DNA from: Rhizobium sp. 18065
GTDB taxonomy: Bacteria; Pseudomonadota; Alphaproteobacteria; Rhizobiales; Rhizobiaceae
Direction: 5' to 3'
Assembly (NCBI RefSeq): GCF_902706095.1
Contig: NZ_CACSJP010000003.1
Coordinates: forward strand, 310,001 to 374,000
Length of the DNA stretch: 64,000 bases
Shown: piece after piece, positions 19,836 through 29,781 of the stretch
How the letters are laid out: each line of letters begins with the position of its first letter
How positions within the stretch are numbered: the first letter of the stretch is position 1
Translations under genes and position numbers: made by a program
Notes under the pieces: model-generated
What the model was told of the DNA's origin: nothing
Database searches by the model: none
The model's input: only the letters and a program-made list of their open reading frames with translations

Positions 19836-20006
19836 AATGCGATACTGGTTGCCGATACCCGGGCCTCCGACGATGAGCGTTCGTTGAGGGACCTGGCAGG
19901 ATCGATCTGACGCATTGGGAGATGTGTCGGTGTTTTGGCGTGCAGCAGCAGGGTGTTCCCTGTGCAACCTGGCGGATAGGTCAATACGACAAAGGAGGAG
20001 ACATTC

Positions 20007-21458
20007 ATGAATATGCATATTTCATTGCTGATCAATGGCGCCGAGCAGGCAGCCGAAGGCGGCCGGACCTTTGACCGGATCAATCCCTTTACCCAGAAGG
20101 TGGCAACGACAGCGTCCGCTGCGAGCCTGAAGGACGTGCAGGCGGCGGTTGATGCCGCTTCGGCGGCGTTTCCTGCCTGGTCGAAGACAGGTCCGGGCGA
20201 GCGGCGCAAGATCCTGCTCAAGGCGGCTGATATCATGGAGGCCAAGGCCGGCGAGTTCAGCGAGTTGGTGATTTCCGAAACGGGTGCCACCGGTCATTGG
20301 GGCGGCTTCAATGTCATGGTGGCGGCCAGCATGCTGCGCGAAGCGGCTTCGATGACCACCCAGATTTCCGGCGAGGTCATTCCGTCGAACAAGCCGGGTT
20401 CGCTTTCAATGGGCATGCGTCAGGCGGTGGGCGTCTGCCTAGGCATTGCGCCCTGGAATGCCCCGATCATTCTCGGCACCCGTGCCGTCGCCATGCCGAT
20501 CGCTTGTGGCAATACCGTCATCCTCAAGGCCTCGGAACAGTGCCCGGGTACCCATCGTCTGATTGCCCAGTGCCTTGTTGAAGCTGGTTTGCCGACCGGA
20601 GTGATCAGCGTGATCACCAATGCACCGGAAGATGCGGCAAGCATCGTCGAAGCATTGATCACCAATCCGGCTATCAAGCGGGTCAACTTCACCGGCTCGA
20701 CCAAGGTCGGCAAGATCATCGGCGAGCTTTGCGGTCGTCACTTGAAGCCGGCGCTGCTCGAATTGGGGGGCAAGGCGCCGCTTGTCATTCTCGACGATGC
20801 CGACATCGATGCCGCGGTCAATGCGGCAGCCTTTGGCGCCTTCGCCAATATGGGCCAGATCTGCATGTCGACCGAGCGCATCATCGTCGATGCAACGATT
20901 GCTGATGAATTTGTCGAAAAGCTTGCGGCCAAGGCTTCGAAACTGCCGGCTGGCGATCCACGCGGCCATGTGGTGCTGGGCTCCCTGATCAGCCTGGAGT
21001 CTGCCAAGAAGATGGAGGAATTGATCAGCGATGCCGTTTCCAAGGGGGCAAAGCTGGTGGCCGGCGGCAAGCGCGACGGCAGTGTGGTCGAAGCGACCTT
21101 GCTCGACCATGTGACCTCCGACATGCGCATGTATTCGGAAGAGAGCTTTGGACCGGTCAAGCCGATCATTCGCGTCGCTGGTGAGGATGAGGCGATCCGC
21201 ATTGCCAACGACACCGAATACGGGCTTTCCGGCGCTGTCTTCAGCCGGGATATTCAGCGTGCGCTTTCGGTGGCAGGCCGTATCGAATCCGGCATCTGCC
21301 ATATCAATGGCCCAACGGTTTTCGATGAGCCCCAGATGCCGTTCGGTGGCGTCAAAGGCAGTGGCTACGGCCGCTTTGGCGGCAAGGCTGCGATTGCAGA
21401 ATTTACCGATCTGCGCTGGATCACCATCGAGGACCCGAACCAGCATTATCCGTTCTGA
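20007..21458 (+). CDS. vdh: Aldehyde dehydrogenase, probable vanillin/4-hydroxybenzaldehyde dehydrogenase
   Basis: 483 residues. Typical NAD-dependent aldehyde dehydrogenase: PWNAPIILGTRAVAMPIACGNTVILKASE at the coenzyme site, FTGSTKVGKIIGE, the general-base Glu in LELGGKAP, catalytic Cys in GQICMSTERIIVD, and the C-terminal PFGGVKGSGYGRFGG. Overall it is most like benzaldehyde/vanillin/salicylaldehyde dehydrogenases. Product of the hydratase/lyase reaction nearby would be its substrate, giving 4-hydroxybenzoate or vanillate. AGGAGGAGA precedes the start. A shared palindrome lies about 170 bp upstream and a strong terminator follows, so it is probably a single-gene unit. Confidence 0.88.
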   Translation: MNMHISLLINGAEQAAEGGRTFDRINPFTQKVATTASAASLKDVQAAVDAASAAFPAWSKTGPGERRKILLKAADIMEAKAGEFSELVISETGATGHWGGFNVMVAASMLREAASMTTQISGEVIPSNKPGSLSMGMRQAVGVCLGIAPWNAPIILGTRAVAMPIACGNTVILKASEQCPGTHRLIAQCLVEAGLPTGVISVITNAPEDAASIVEALITNPAIKRVNFTGSTKVGKIIGELCGRHLKPALLELGGKAPLVILDDADIDAAVNAAAFGAFANMGQICMSTERIIVDATIADEFVEKLAAKASKLPAGDPRGHVVLGSLISLESAKKMEELISDAVSKGAKLVAGGKRDGSVVEATLLDHVTSDMRMYSEESFGPVKPIIRVAGEDEAIRIANDTEYGLSGAVFSRDIQRALSVAGRIESGICHINGPTVFDEPQMPFGGVKGSGYGRFGGKAAIAEFTDLRWITIEDPNQHYPF

Positions 21459-21476
21459 GGATGAGACTTGACCATC

Positions 21477-21503
21477 AACGGCCGCCCGAAAGGCGGCCGT
21501 TTT
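21477..21503 (+). terminator. Rho-independent terminator after the aldehyde dehydrogenase gene
   Basis: 10-bp GC-rich stem AACGGCCGCC / GGCGGCCGTT with loop CGAAA, followed by TTTT. It lies between the convergent dehydrogenase and MarR genes and may act for the former. Confidence 0.88.
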
Positions 21504-21518
21504 GATTGCCAGGCGCTT

Positions 21519-22031
21519 TTACTCGAAGTCGCCACGGCCTGGAATGATGTCGGCATAGATGCGTTTCAGTCCGGCGACGAAAACCTGAAGCTCTTCCGGT
21601 GTAAAGCGGGCGGTAAAGCGCAGCTCATGTTGTTCCTGGATCGCGCGGGCCTGGCCGATCAGCGCGAGGCCGTCTGCCGTCATCAGTAGTTCCTGGCGCC
21701 GCCGGTCCACGGCTGAGGGTTTGCGTTCGATCAGCTTGCGTGCCTCCAGCCTGTTGACCAGCGCCATCATCGTGGCGCGGTCCATGCTCAACTGGTTGGC
21801 AATGTCGATCTGGCTGACGCGCGGATTGGCGGCAATCAACTCCAGCACCGCGAACTGTTTCTGCGTCAGGCCGATATCGCACATGGCGGCCGAATAATCC
21901 TGGTAGATCGCGACATTGGCCATGCGCAGATGAAAGCCGAGTATGTCATCGAGACGCCCGGTACGCAGCCCTGTACCGAGTTCCGGGGCGTCATCGTCAT
22001 TGGCCGGTCTGAGGTCACTTGGTCGCGTCAT
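21519..22031 (-). CDS. MarR-family repressor of hydroxycinnamate genes (CouR/FerC-like)
   Basis: 170 residues from ATG 22031. A winged-helix MarR domain is clear: IGLTQKQFAVLELIAANPRVSQIDIANQLSMDRATMMALVNRLEARKLIERKPSAVDRRRQELLMTADG. MarR repressors beside hydroxycinnamoyl-CoA genes (CouR of Rhodopseudomonas, FerC of Sphingobium) respond to p-coumaroyl- or feruloyl-CoA. This gene is divergent from the CoA ligase gene and the intergenic space carries the palindrome also found before the aldehyde dehydrogenase gene, so it probably represses both and itself. An upstream start 19 codons earlier is possible but would reach the promoter. Confidence 0.85.
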   Translation of the reverse strand: MTRPSDLRPANDDDAPELGTGLRTGRLDDILGFHLRMANVAIYQDYSAAMCDIGLTQKQFAVLELIAANPRVSQIDIANQLSMDRATMMALVNRLEARKLIERKPSAVDRRRQELLMTADGLALIGQARAIQEQHELRFTARFTPEELQVFVAGLKRIYADIIPGRGDFE

Positions 22032-22126
22032 GACTTGTCTTTCGCTGAAGCGCCGCTTGTGTTGCGCCTTTATGATCACTGCCAACATTAGCAGCCAAAA
22101 TTACACTTGTCTGTCACTGCTTTTAT

Positions 22127-22147
22127 ATAGTATGTATAGCTTACAAA
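22127..22147. promoter_or_regulatory. Operator-like palindrome upstream of the CoA ligase gene
   Basis: TAGTATG-N5-CTTAC repeated from 19815-19835, with 17 of 21 positions identical between the two sites. It lies between the divergent MarR and CoA-ligase starts, in a TA-rich stretch where -10 boxes would fall. Probable MarR binding site. Confidence 0.72.
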
Positions 22148-22184
22148 ATTGCCAGGGAGAGGCAATGTGGAGGAGAAATCACCT

Positions 22185-23753
22185 ATGCAGCCAAGCACGC
22201 TGACCGCTGCCATGCATCCCGACGCTGTCGGACTGGAGACGGATGACCCCTTGATCTATAGGGCCAGAGTTGGACCCGATCGTCCCGCAGTCTTCGAGGT
22301 CGCGACGGGCCTTGGCCAGACCTATGCCGAACTCGACGACAGCGTCGCCCGTATCGCCACGGTTCTGGCGAAGGTGATTGCGCCGGATACTGCGCCGGGC
22401 GAAGCCTTCGCGCGTATCGCCTATCTCGGCCGTAACTCGATTGCCCAGATCGCCGTCTGCCTTGCCTGCCAAAGGGCGGGCTTTGTCTTTGTGCCGCTCA
22501 ATTGGCGGCTCGGCGCCATCGAGCTTGCTCCGATCATCGATGACTGCCAGCCAGCTGTTCTTTTGCATGACACGGAGTTTGCCGAGGTGCTCGGCCTGAT
22601 CCGCGATCTTGGACCAAAGCTTCTGCCTGTTGAAGGCGAGGGTGGTCTTCTGTCTCTGGCTGCCGACATGCCGCGCGCTGAACCTGTGCCCATTGATGCG
22701 GATGCGCCTTGCATCATGCTCTACACGTCGGGGACCACCGGTGTTCCCAAGGGTGTCATCATTACGAGGCGCAACACGTTTGCGGCTGCGATCAACTTTG
22801 CACTGGTCGGCGAGGTTACGGCAGGGTCGGTCTCTCTCTGTGATTTGCCGTTTTTCCATACGATCGGCCTTGTCGCGATTGGCCGGACGACACTGATGAT
22901 GGGTGGTCGACTGGTCATCGCCGATCGTTTCCTGACAGAGCGCACACTGGCAACACTGGGTGATGCATCGCTTGGCGTCACACACTATTTCGCGGTGCCG
23001 CAGATGGCGGCGGCCCTGCGGTCGGCGCCGAATTGGGACCCATCGGCACTGAAGGCACTGCAGGCGATCTTTATCGGCGGGGCGCCCTTGTCCCCGGCGC
23101 TGATCAGGACGTTCCTCGACGACGGCATTCCGCTGGTCAACGGTTACGGCATGAGCGAAGCGGGGACGGCGATCCATATGCCTCTCGACCGCGACATGGT
23201 GGCAGCCTATCCAGGCAGTGTCGGTTTTCCGGCACCTTTGATCGAGGTTCGGCTGGTCGGCGAAGACGGTGCCGACGTGGAAGATGGCAAGGTCGGAGAG
23301 ATCTGGCTTCGGGGCCCGTCAGTGACACCTGGTTACTGGAACAAGCCGGAGGAGACGGCCAAAGCCTTTGTCGGCGACTGGTATCGATCCGGTGATCTTG
23401 GCAGGCGCGATCCGGGTGGCGTGATCCACGTGCCCGACCGGCTGAAGGACATGTATATTTCCGGTGGTGAAAACGTCTTCCCGGCCGAGGTCGAGGCAGT
23501 GATCGGCGCCCATCCCAAGGTTCGCGACGTCGCCGTGATCGGGGTTGATGATCCCCGATGGGGTGAGTGCGGGCTCGCCTTCATCGTGGCTGCAGACACG
23601 GGCGCTACAGCAGAAGACATCCTGGTCCACTGCGCCGAGCGGCTCGCCCCCTACAAGCGGCCGACGCGCGTGATCTTCCTCGACACCATTCCACGGACGG
23701 CATCTGGCAAGGCGCAAAAACACATTTTACGCCTGAGCCAGATTCCATCCTGA
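22185..23753 (+). CDS. fcs: Hydroxycinnamoyl-CoA (feruloyl/p-coumaroyl) ligase
   Basis: 522 residues of the ANL adenylating superfamily. The P-loop-like LYTSGTTGVPKGV, the NGYGMSEAG motif, the YRSGDLG hinge aspartate, the DRLKDMYISGGENVFPAEVE signature and the C-terminal catalytic Lys in TASGKAQK are all visible. It forms the CoA thioester of an aromatic acid with ATP. The very specific hydratase/lyase 58 bp downstream makes ferulate or p-coumarate the likely substrate. ATG 22185 has GGAGGAGA 8 nt upstream. It is the first gene of a two-gene operon ended by a strong terminator. Confidence 0.87.
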   Translation: MQPSTLTAAMHPDAVGLETDDPLIYRARVGPDRPAVFEVATGLGQTYAELDDSVARIATVLAKVIAPDTAPGEAFARIAYLGRNSIAQIAVCLACQRAGFVFVPLNWRLGAIELAPIIDDCQPAVLLHDTEFAEVLGLIRDLGPKLLPVEGEGGLLSLAADMPRAEPVPIDADAPCIMLYTSGTTGVPKGVIITRRNTFAAAINFALVGEVTAGSVSLCDLPFFHTIGLVAIGRTTLMMGGRLVIADRFLTERTLATLGDASLGVTHYFAVPQMAAALRSAPNWDPSALKALQAIFIGGAPLSPALIRTFLDDGIPLVNGYGMSEAGTAIHMPLDRDMVAAYPGSVGFPAPLIEVRLVGEDGADVEDGKVGEIWLRGPSVTPGYWNKPEETAKAFVGDWYRSGDLGRRDPGGVIHVPDRLKDMYISGGENVFPAEVEAVIGAHPKVRDVAVIGVDDPRWGECGLAFIVAADTGATAEDILVHCAERLAPYKRPTRVIFLDTIPRTASGKAQKHILRLSQIPS

Positions 23754-23810
23754 ACATCATGGGCCGGTCAGAACCGACCTGAAATCAACAGACTTCAAAG
23801 GGAGTGCATC

Positions 23811-24641
23811 ATGACCGAGACTGATAAAACCGTGGCCGATCCGGTCCTTGTGGAATTCGACAACGGCATTGCCTTCGTCACGCTCAACCGTCCGGAAAAG
23901 CGCAATGCGATGAACCCGGCGCTGAACAAGCGGATGATGGAAGTGCTCGAGGATCTAGAGGCCGACGACCGTTGCGGCGTTCTGGTGCTGCGCGGGGCCG
24001 GTCAATCCTGGTCGGCGGGTATGGACCTCAAGGAGTATTTCCGCGAAAACGACGGCAAGGGGCGAGCTGCCGTGTTGAAGAGCCGCCGCCAGTCCGGCGG
24101 CTGGTGGAACCGACTGATGTATTTCGAAAAGCCGACCATCGCCATGGTCAATGGCTGGTGCTTCGGTGGCGCGTTCACGCCGCTGGTGGCATGCGATCTG
24201 GCGGTTGCCGCGGATGAGGCCACCTTCGGCCTGTCGGAAATCAACTGGGGCATCCTGCCGGGTGGCAATGTCACCCGTGCCGTCGCCGAAGTGATGAACC
24301 ATCGCGACTCGCTTTATTACATCATGACCGGCGAGAATTTCGGCGGCCAGAAGGCGCGGGATATGGGACTGGTCAACGAATCCGTACCTTTGGCCGATCT
24401 CGAGACACGCGTGCGTGCCATCTGCGCGACCTTACTCGAAAAGAACCCGGTGGTGCTGAAGGCCGCAAAGGACACGTTCAAGCGGGTGCGCAACATGCCC
24501 TGGGAACTGGCCGACGATTACATCTATGCGAAGCTGGAGCAGATGCTGTTTTTGGACAAGAGCAATGGTCGCGCCGAGGGTTTGAAGCAATTCCTCGACG
24601 ACAAGACCTATCGTCCGGGGCTCGGCACCTACAAGCGCTGA
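23811..24641 (+). CDS. ech: p-Hydroxycinnamoyl-CoA hydratase/lyase
   Basis: 276 residues, crotonase fold. It closely follows the Pseudomonas fluorescens HCHL sequence as remembered: GIAFVTLNRPEKRNAMNP, SAGMDLKEYFRE, KPTIAMVNGWCFGGAF, FGLSEINWGI, SLYYIMTGENFGGQKA and the C-terminal QFLDDKTYRPGLGTYKR. The GLSEINWG segment carries the catalytic Glu. It hydrates the side chain of feruloyl- or p-coumaroyl-CoA and splits off acetyl-CoA, giving vanillin or 4-hydroxybenzaldehyde. Translation begins after AAAGGGAGTG. Together with the ligase, aldehyde dehydrogenase and PobA this makes a complete route from p-coumarate to protocatechuate. Confidence 0.94.
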   Translation: MTETDKTVADPVLVEFDNGIAFVTLNRPEKRNAMNPALNKRMMEVLEDLEADDRCGVLVLRGAGQSWSAGMDLKEYFRENDGKGRAAVLKSRRQSGGWWNRLMYFEKPTIAMVNGWCFGGAFTPLVACDLAVAADEATFGLSEINWGILPGGNVTRAVAEVMNHRDSLYYIMTGENFGGQKARDMGLVNESVPLADLETRVRAICATLLEKNPVVLKAAKDTFKRVRNMPWELADDYIYAKLEQMLFLDKSNGRAEGLKQFLDDKTYRPGLGTYKR

Positions 24642-24655
24642 AGCAGGGAATGAGC

Positions 24656-24688
24656 AACCGGCCAAATTTTCTGGCCGGTTGGTTTTAT
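24656..24688 (+). terminator. Rho-independent terminator between ech and the biotin carboxylase gene
   Basis: 9-bp stem AACCGGCCA / TGGCCGGTT (24656-24664 and 24672-24680), 7-nt loop, then GGTTTTAT. The convergent biotin carboxylase gene stops at 24693; on the minus strand the run after the stem is weaker, so it acts mainly for the rightward operon. Confidence 0.88.
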
Positions 24689-24692
24689 CGGA

Positions 24693-26423
24693 CTATGCCT
24701 CGAACCGCGCAATCTCTGTGCCGGCCTGAAGATAGGCTCCAGCTTCCGCGACCAGACGGATCTTGCCGGCACGCACGGCCGTCACCTGGGTTTCCATCTT
24801 CATCGCTTCCATGACGGCGATCAGGTCGCCGGCAGCAACTTCTGCGCCGTCTTCGACCTTGAATGCCTGCAGCGTGCCGGAAATGGGTGCCGTGATACTG
24901 AGTGCATCTTCGGCTTTCGCGGATGAAGCCGCGCCGGTGTTCTGACCGGAAAGTCCGCCGAGACCAGCCAGCAGGGCGGCTGGAATGCCGAGTGCATGGC
25001 GCTTGCCGTCGATCTCGACATGGGTGCGGATCAGGGCGTTGTCACCTGTGGTCTCCGGTCGGGCTGCCGCATCCAGTGTTGCGGCAAAGTCCGTCTCGAT
25101 CCAGCGCGTATGCACCTTGAAACCGTCTTCGCCGGTGAAGTCCCGGCTCTCCATGGCGGCGCGGTGGAAGGGTAGGACGGTGGCAATGCCCTCGATCTTG
25201 AACTCTTTCAAGGCCCGGCGGGCGCGGGCCAAAGCCTGTTCGCGCGTGGCGCCGGTGACGATCAGCTTGGCCATGAGGGAATCGAACGTTCCAGGCACGG
25301 TCGAGCCGGATACGACGCCGGTGTCGAGGCGAATGCCGGGGCCGGACGGGGCGTCGAATGTCGTGATCGTGCCAGGCGTCGGCAGGAAGCCACGCCCCGG
25401 ATCCTCGGCGTTGATGCGGAATTCGATCGAATGACCGCGCGGGGCAGGTGTCTCGGTGACCAGCAGTGGCAGGCCGTCGGCAATGCGGAACTGTTCGATG
25501 ACCAGATCGATGCCAGTCGTTTCTTCGGTGACCGGATGTTCGACCTGAAGGCGGGTGTTGACCTCGAGGAAGGAGATCGTGCCGTCGACGCCGAGCAGGA
25601 ATTCAACCGTGCCGGCACCCGAATATGCTGCGGCGGCGCAGATGCGCTTGGCGGCGTCATGGATTTCATGGCGCTGGGCCTCGGAGAGGAATGGGGCCGG
25701 GGCCTCCTCGACGAGCTTCTGGTTACGCCGCTGCAAGGAGCAGTCGCGGGTGCCGAGAACCAGCACATTGCCATGTTTGTCGGCCAGCACCTGCGCTTCG
25801 ATATGGCGTGGCCGGTCGAGGAAACGCTCGAGAAAACACTCGCCGCGACCAAAGGCGGCCTTCGCCTCGCGCACGGCAGAATCATAGAGTTCGGGAATTT
25901 CTTCCATGTTCCACGCGACCTTGAGACCGCGGCCACCGCCGCCATGGGCGGCCTTGATGGCAACGGGCAGGCCATGCTGTTCGGCAAAGGCGATTACCTC
26001 GGCGGCTGTCTCGACCGGACCGTCGCTGCCGGCCACCAGTGGTGCACCGACGCTGGTGGCAATACGGCGGGCTTCGACCTTGTCGCCGAGCGCTTCGATG
26101 ACATGCGGATCGGGACCGATCCAGATCAGGCCGGCCTCTTGCACGGCACGGGCGAATTCAGCCCGTTCCGACAGGAAGCCATAGCCTGGATGTACGGCAT
26201 CTGCGCCCGAACGCTTGGCAATGCCGATCAGTTTTTCGATGTCGAGATAGGTTTCCGCCGGGCGGCTGCCCTCCAGCCCATAGGCCTCGTCGGCCAGTCC
26301 AACGAACAGCGCATCCATGTCGGGATCGGCATAGACCGCAACCGACTGGATGCCATGGTCGCGACAGGCGCGGATGATGCGGACGGCGATTTCGCCGCGA
26401 TTGGCGATCAGCACTTTTTTCAT
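24693..26423 (-). CDS. Biotin carboxylase fused to biotin carboxyl carrier domain
   Basis: 576 residues from ATG 26423, with GAGGAGA upstream. Residues 1-450 are a biotin carboxylase: [20 protein letters not shown], the ATP-grasp glycine loop [31 protein letters not shown] and [15 protein letters not shown]. The C-terminal 75 residues are a biotinyl domain with the acceptor lysine in EAMKMET. Annotation tools would call it acetyl/propionyl-CoA carboxylase alpha subunit. No acyl-CoA carboxyltransferase gene is nearby; instead the upstream genes encode pxpB-pxpC, whose domains are homologous to the carboxyltransferase part of urea carboxylase. That makes a role in 5-oxoproline or amide carboxylation plausible, though unproven. 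Confidence 0.88.
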   Translation of the reverse strand: MKKVLIANRGEIAVRIIRACRDHGIQSVAVYADPDMDALFVGLADEAYGLEGSRPAETYLDIEKLIGIAKRSGADAVHPGYGFLSERAEFARAVQEAGLIWIGPDPHVIEALGDKVEARRIATSVGAPLVAGSDGPVETAAEVIAFAEQHGLPVAIKAAHGGGGRGLKVAWNMEEIPELYDSAVREAKAAFGRGECFLERFLDRPRHIEAQVLADKHGNVLVLGTRDCSLQRRNQKLVEEAPAPFLSEAQRHEIHDAAKRICAAAAYSGAGTVEFLLGVDGTISFLEVNTRLQVEHPVTEETTGIDLVIEQFRIADGLPLLVTETPAPRGHSIEFRINAEDPGRGFLPTPGTITTFDAPSGPGIRLDTGVVSGSTVPGTFDSLMAKLIVTGATREQALARARRALKEFKIEGIATVLPFHRAAMESRDFTGEDGFKVHTRWIETDFAATLDAAARPETTGDNALIRTHVEIDGKRHALGIPAALLAGLGGLSGQNTGAASSAKAEDALSITAPISGTLQAFKVEDGAEVAAGDLIAVMEAMKMETQVTAVRAGKIRLVAEAGAYLQAGTEIARFEA

Positions 26424-26464
26424 GGATGTCTCCTCAACTGTTCTTGTTGCCCTGCGTCCGCGTC

Positions 26465-28066
26465 TCAAGCCCTGACGGGTTTGATGTCGGCAAAGGATGT
26501 CACGGGCCTGAAGCGTATCTGGGCATTGACCGGGATCTGCCCGGCGAGATCGAGATGATATTCGGCAACCGTGCCGATGACTGGATAGCCGCCGGTCAGC
26601 GGGTGGTCGGCAAGGAAGAGAACCGGTTGGCCGCTATGCGGCACCTGGATGGCGCCGGTGGCCGTGCCTTCGCTCGGAAGTTCCGCCTTGTCCTTGCGCT
26701 CCAGCGGCACATCGCCGGCAATGCGAATGCCGACGCGGTTCGACTGTGGCGTCACCTGCCAGAGCTGGCTGGACAGGGTGTCGATGCCGGTCTGGGTAAA
26801 CCAGTCGCTGCGCGGGCCCATCACCACGTCGAGCGTGACGATTTCGCCAGAGGCCGGATGCTCGAAGGCGGGGGCTTCCGAAAGTGAAACGCTGGTCAGC
26901 GATGCTGTCTCGCCATGGAGCGTCAGGATAGTTCCGGTCGTGACCGGATCGGGGCCGACGACGGCGAGCGTATCGGTGGAGGCGCTGCCGAGCACCGGCT
27001 TGACGGCAAAGCCGCCACGCACCGAGAGATAGCTGCGCATGCCCCTGGGCGCCTGACCGAGCGTGACGACATCACCTGCTTCCAGCGCGATCGGCTGATA
27101 GGTTTCGGCAGAAATGCTGCGGCCCGAGGCATCCCGGATGGTGATCGGGCAGGGCGCACCGGCTACGCCAAGCACTGCGCGGCCGGAGACTTCAAAGGAA
27201 AAGCCGCCGAGGATGATCTCCAGCACAGGTGTTGCGACCGGATTGCCGACGATGCGATTGGCGGCTTTGAACGCGCCCTGATCGAGCGCGCCGGATGACG
27301 ACACACCCTGGCCGGTCTGGCCGAAGCGGCCGAGATCTTGGAACAGCGCCGGCATGGGGGCTGCCAGGACCTTGAAGGTCAGCGCATCGCCGGCGGTTTC
27401 GACTGATGCTTCAGCTGGCGCCTTGGTTGCTATCGTAGAGACTTTGCGGGCCGTTTTCGCCAGATCAAAGAAGCGCACCCGGTGACCGGGCTGGAACAAA
27501 GCCGGCGGATCGCGCGACAGGTCCCACATTTTTTCCGGCGTGGTGCCGATGATCTGCCAGCCGCCAGGGCTGTTTTGCGGATAGACGCCGGAAAAGGCGC
27601 CGGCAAGGGCGACGGAGCCTGCCGGGATCTTCGTGCGCGGGCTCTGGCGGCGCGGCACATGCAATGCCGGATCGCCACCGACCAGATAACCGAAGCCGGG
27701 CGCAAAGCCGCAGAAGGCGACGGTGAAGGTGCTTTCGGTATGGCGGCGGATGACCTCTTCCACCGAAAGACCGGTCAGTTCTGCGACATCGGCAAGATCC
27801 TCGCCGTCGTAATTGACCGGGATCTCGACCAGCATGTCCGATGGTTCGATCTTTGCCGAGAGATCGCGCGTGGCGATCTCGCCGGCAAGGCTTTCCGCCG
27901 TCAGCTTTTCAGGACGGAAGCGGATCATCAGTGTGCGGGCGGCCGGCACCATGTCGATGATACCATCAACCGGATCGGCTTCGAGCGAGGCAAACAGCGC
28001 CAGTGTCTCGTCGAGATCGGCGAGTTCGACCAGCAGAACTGTCAGGCTGACGGGCAGGAAACGCAT
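26465..28066 (-). CDS. pxpBC: Fused 5-oxoprolinase subunits PxpB-PxpC (KipI-KipA / AHS1-AHS2)
   Basis: 533 residues from ATG 28066, which has GAGG upstream and lies 7 bp after the DUF1445 stop; the frame is open further upstream but that part is antisense-like. Residues about 1-215 are the KipI/PxpB domain ([41 protein letters not shown]); residues about 235-520 are the KipA/PxpC domain ([53 protein letters not shown]). With PxpA they hydrolyse 5-oxoproline to glutamate using ATP. In many bacteria these are two genes; here they are one polypeptide, fixing the subunits in equal amounts. Confidence 0.9.
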   Translation of the reverse strand: MRFLPVSLTVLLVELADLDETLALFASLEADPVDGIIDMVPAARTLMIRFRPEKLTAESLAGEIATRDLSAKIEPSDMLVEIPVNYDGEDLADVAELTGLSVEEVIRRHTESTFTVAFCGFAPGFGYLVGGDPALHVPRRQSPRTKIPAGSVALAGAFSGVYPQNSPGGWQIIGTTPEKMWDLSRDPPALFQPGHRVRFFDLAKTARKVSTIATKAPAEASVETAGDALTFKVLAAPMPALFQDLGRFGQTGQGVSSSGALDQGAFKAANRIVGNPVATPVLEIILGGFSFEVSGRAVLGVAGAPCPITIRDASGRSISAETYQPIALEAGDVVTLGQAPRGMRSYLSVRGGFAVKPVLGSASTDTLAVVGPDPVTTGTILTLHGETASLTSVSLSEAPAFEHPASGEIVTLDVVMGPRSDWFTQTGIDTLSSQLWQVTPQSNRVGIRIAGDVPLERKDKAELPSEGTATGAIQVPHSGQPVLFLADHPLTGGYPVIGTVAEYHLDLAGQIPVNAQIRFRPVTSFADIKPVRA

Positions 28067-28073
28067 CGGAACC

Positions 28074-28880
28074 TCAGGCGTGATAAGCGGAATCGGGAAT
28101 ATCGGTGATGAACATGTGGCCCGGCGCATGGGTGATGGCAAAGGGCACGCCCGACGCCATGACGGCCGCCTGCGGGGTGACGCCACAGGCCCAGAACACT
28201 GGCACTTCGCCGGGTTCGATGCGCACTGGATCGCCGAATTCCGGCTTGGAAAGATCCCGGATGCCGATCTCTTCCGGCGCGCCGACATGCACGGGTGCAC
28301 CATGCACGGCCGGGAAGCGGCCGGAGATGGTTGCGGCATCTGCCACGCGCGATGCCGGGATAGGGCGCATCGAGACGACCATGTTGCCATGAAGGCGACC
28401 AGCCGGGCGGCATGGCTTGTTGGTCAGGTACATCGGCACGTTCGACTTGTCGGTCATGTGGCGGATCTCGATGCCGGCCTCGACCATCGGCGTTTCGAAG
28501 GTGAAGCTGCATCCGATCAGGAAGCTGACGAGATCGGGGTGCTCTGCCCATGCGGCCGTCGCGTCTGCCGTTTCTTCAGCAAGCTTGCCGTCGCGCCAGA
28601 TGCGATAGAGCGGCAGATCCCGGCGAAGGTCCGCACCCGGCGCCAGCAGCGTGGCATGTGAACCCGGATCCGACACGTCGAGGACCGGGCAGGCTTTCGG
28701 ATTGCGCTGCGCATAGAGCAGGAAGTCGAAGGCCCAGTCGCGTGGCAGCACGATCATGTTGGCCTGGGTGAAGCCGGGTGCGACACCTGACGTCGGTTCA
28801 ATGCTGCCTGCACGGTAGCGTTCGCGAGCATTGCGGGCCGGCTCGATGTCGACGTGGCGAAGATGGTCTAGGGCAATCAT
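28074..28880 (-). CDS. DUF1445/YcsI family protein (D-glutamate cyclase-like, putative hydro-lyase)
   Basis: 268 residues. Recognised by the family course: an N-terminal [80 protein letters not shown], and the C-terminal [32 protein letters not shown]. The Bacillus homologue YcsI lies in the same type of operon with the Kip genes. Relatives include a mammalian mitochondrial D-glutamate cyclase that handles 5-oxo-D-proline, which suits this operon: the protein may process the D-isomer. GGGAGGA precedes the ATG. Confidence 0.85.
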   Translation of the reverse strand: MIALDHLRHVDIEPARNARERYRAGSIEPTSGVAPGFTQANMIVLPRDWAFDFLLYAQRNPKACPVLDVSDPGSHATLLAPGADLRRDLPLYRIWRDGKLAEETADATAAWAEHPDLVSFLIGCSFTFETPMVEAGIEIRHMTDKSNVPMYLTNKPCRPAGRLHGNMVVSMRPIPASRVADAATISGRFPAVHGAPVHVGAPEEIGIRDLSKPEFGDPVRIEPGEVPVFWACGVTPQAAVMASGVPFAITHAPGHMFITDIPDSAYHA

Positions 28881-28904
28881 TGCATTCCTCCCGGGGTATC
28901 GAAA

Positions 28905-29669
28905 TCAGGCTGACAAGAAAGAGCGGACCGTGATGCCATTGGCCTCGAAGGTGCGGCGGATTTCTTCCGCGATTGCAACGGCGCCGGGGCTGTCGCCATG
29001 CACGCAGATCGACCGGGCATCGACCTTGATCGTCGAACCGTCGATGGCTTCCAGCGTGCCGTCCTTGGCAAGCTGCAGCATGCGGCGTGCGATCACCTGG
29101 GTGTCGTGCAGGACAGCACCGGCCTCGCGGCGCGAGACGAGCTGGCCATCGGGCGTATAGGCACGGTCGGCAAAGGCTTCGGCAACAACTTCAAGGCCCG
29201 ACTTGCGGGCAAGATCGAGGATCGGTGCGCCGGCAAGGCCCATCAGCACGAGCGAAGGATCGATGGCCTTGATGCCGTCGATCACAGCCTGGCCCTGCTT
29301 GGCGTCATTGGCGATGCGATTGTAGAGCGCGCCATGCGGCTTGACATAACCGACCTTGACGCCGGCTGCTGCCGCGATGCCCTTCAGGGCGCCGATCTGG
29401 TAGATTACATCGGCGATCAGTTCGTCGCGCGTGACGTCCATGTCGCGCCGGCCAAAGCCGACGCGATCGGGATAGGAGACATGCGCCCCGATCGAAACAC
29501 CCTTTTCAGCCGCTGCCCTGACGGTCTTCAGGATGCCGAGGGAATCGCCGGCATGAAAACCGCAGGCGACATTGGCGCTGGAGACGATGGCAAGCATTGC
29601 CGCGTCGTCGCCCATGGCCCATGCGCCGTAGCTTTCACCAAGATCGCTGTTCAGATCGATGGTTGTCAT
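28905..29669 (-). CDS. pxpA: 5-Oxoprolinase subunit PxpA (LamB/YcsF family)
   Basis: 254 residues from ATG 29669 with GAGGAGA before it. The family motifs are complete: [76 protein letters not shown] and [14 protein letters not shown]. These give the metal-binding His/Asp residues of this polysaccharide-deacetylase-like barrel. PxpA is needed together with PxpB and PxpC for 5-oxoproline hydrolysis. The gene lies between the transporter and the DUF1445 gene of the same leftward operon. Confidence 0.93.
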   Translation of the reverse strand: MTTIDLNSDLGESYGAWAMGDDAAMLAIVSSANVACGFHAGDSLGILKTVRAAAEKGVSIGAHVSYPDRVGFGRRDMDVTRDELIADVIYQIGALKGIAAAAGVKVGYVKPHGALYNRIANDAKQGQAVIDGIKAIDPSLVLMGLAGAPILDLARKSGLEVVAEAFADRAYTPDGQLVSRREAGAVLHDTQVIARRMLQLAKDGTLEAIDGSTIKVDARSICVHGDSPGAVAIAEEIRRTFEANGITVRSFLSA

Positions 29670-29781
29670 GTCAGTCTCCTCAAGGCAATTCCGGTAAGAC
29701 CCGTGGTGGCCAGGTATCCGGAATTGCACAGAACAAATGGCAAGGGAAACTCCCCGTTTCAGGGAAACGGGGAGGGATTTC

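Noticed and set aside
26465..28390. Longer start for the PxpB-PxpC protein at 28390
   Set aside because: The extra 108 residues overlap the DUF1445 gene in another frame and have no PxpB features; the ATG at 28066 has a good ribosome-binding site and starts the domain.
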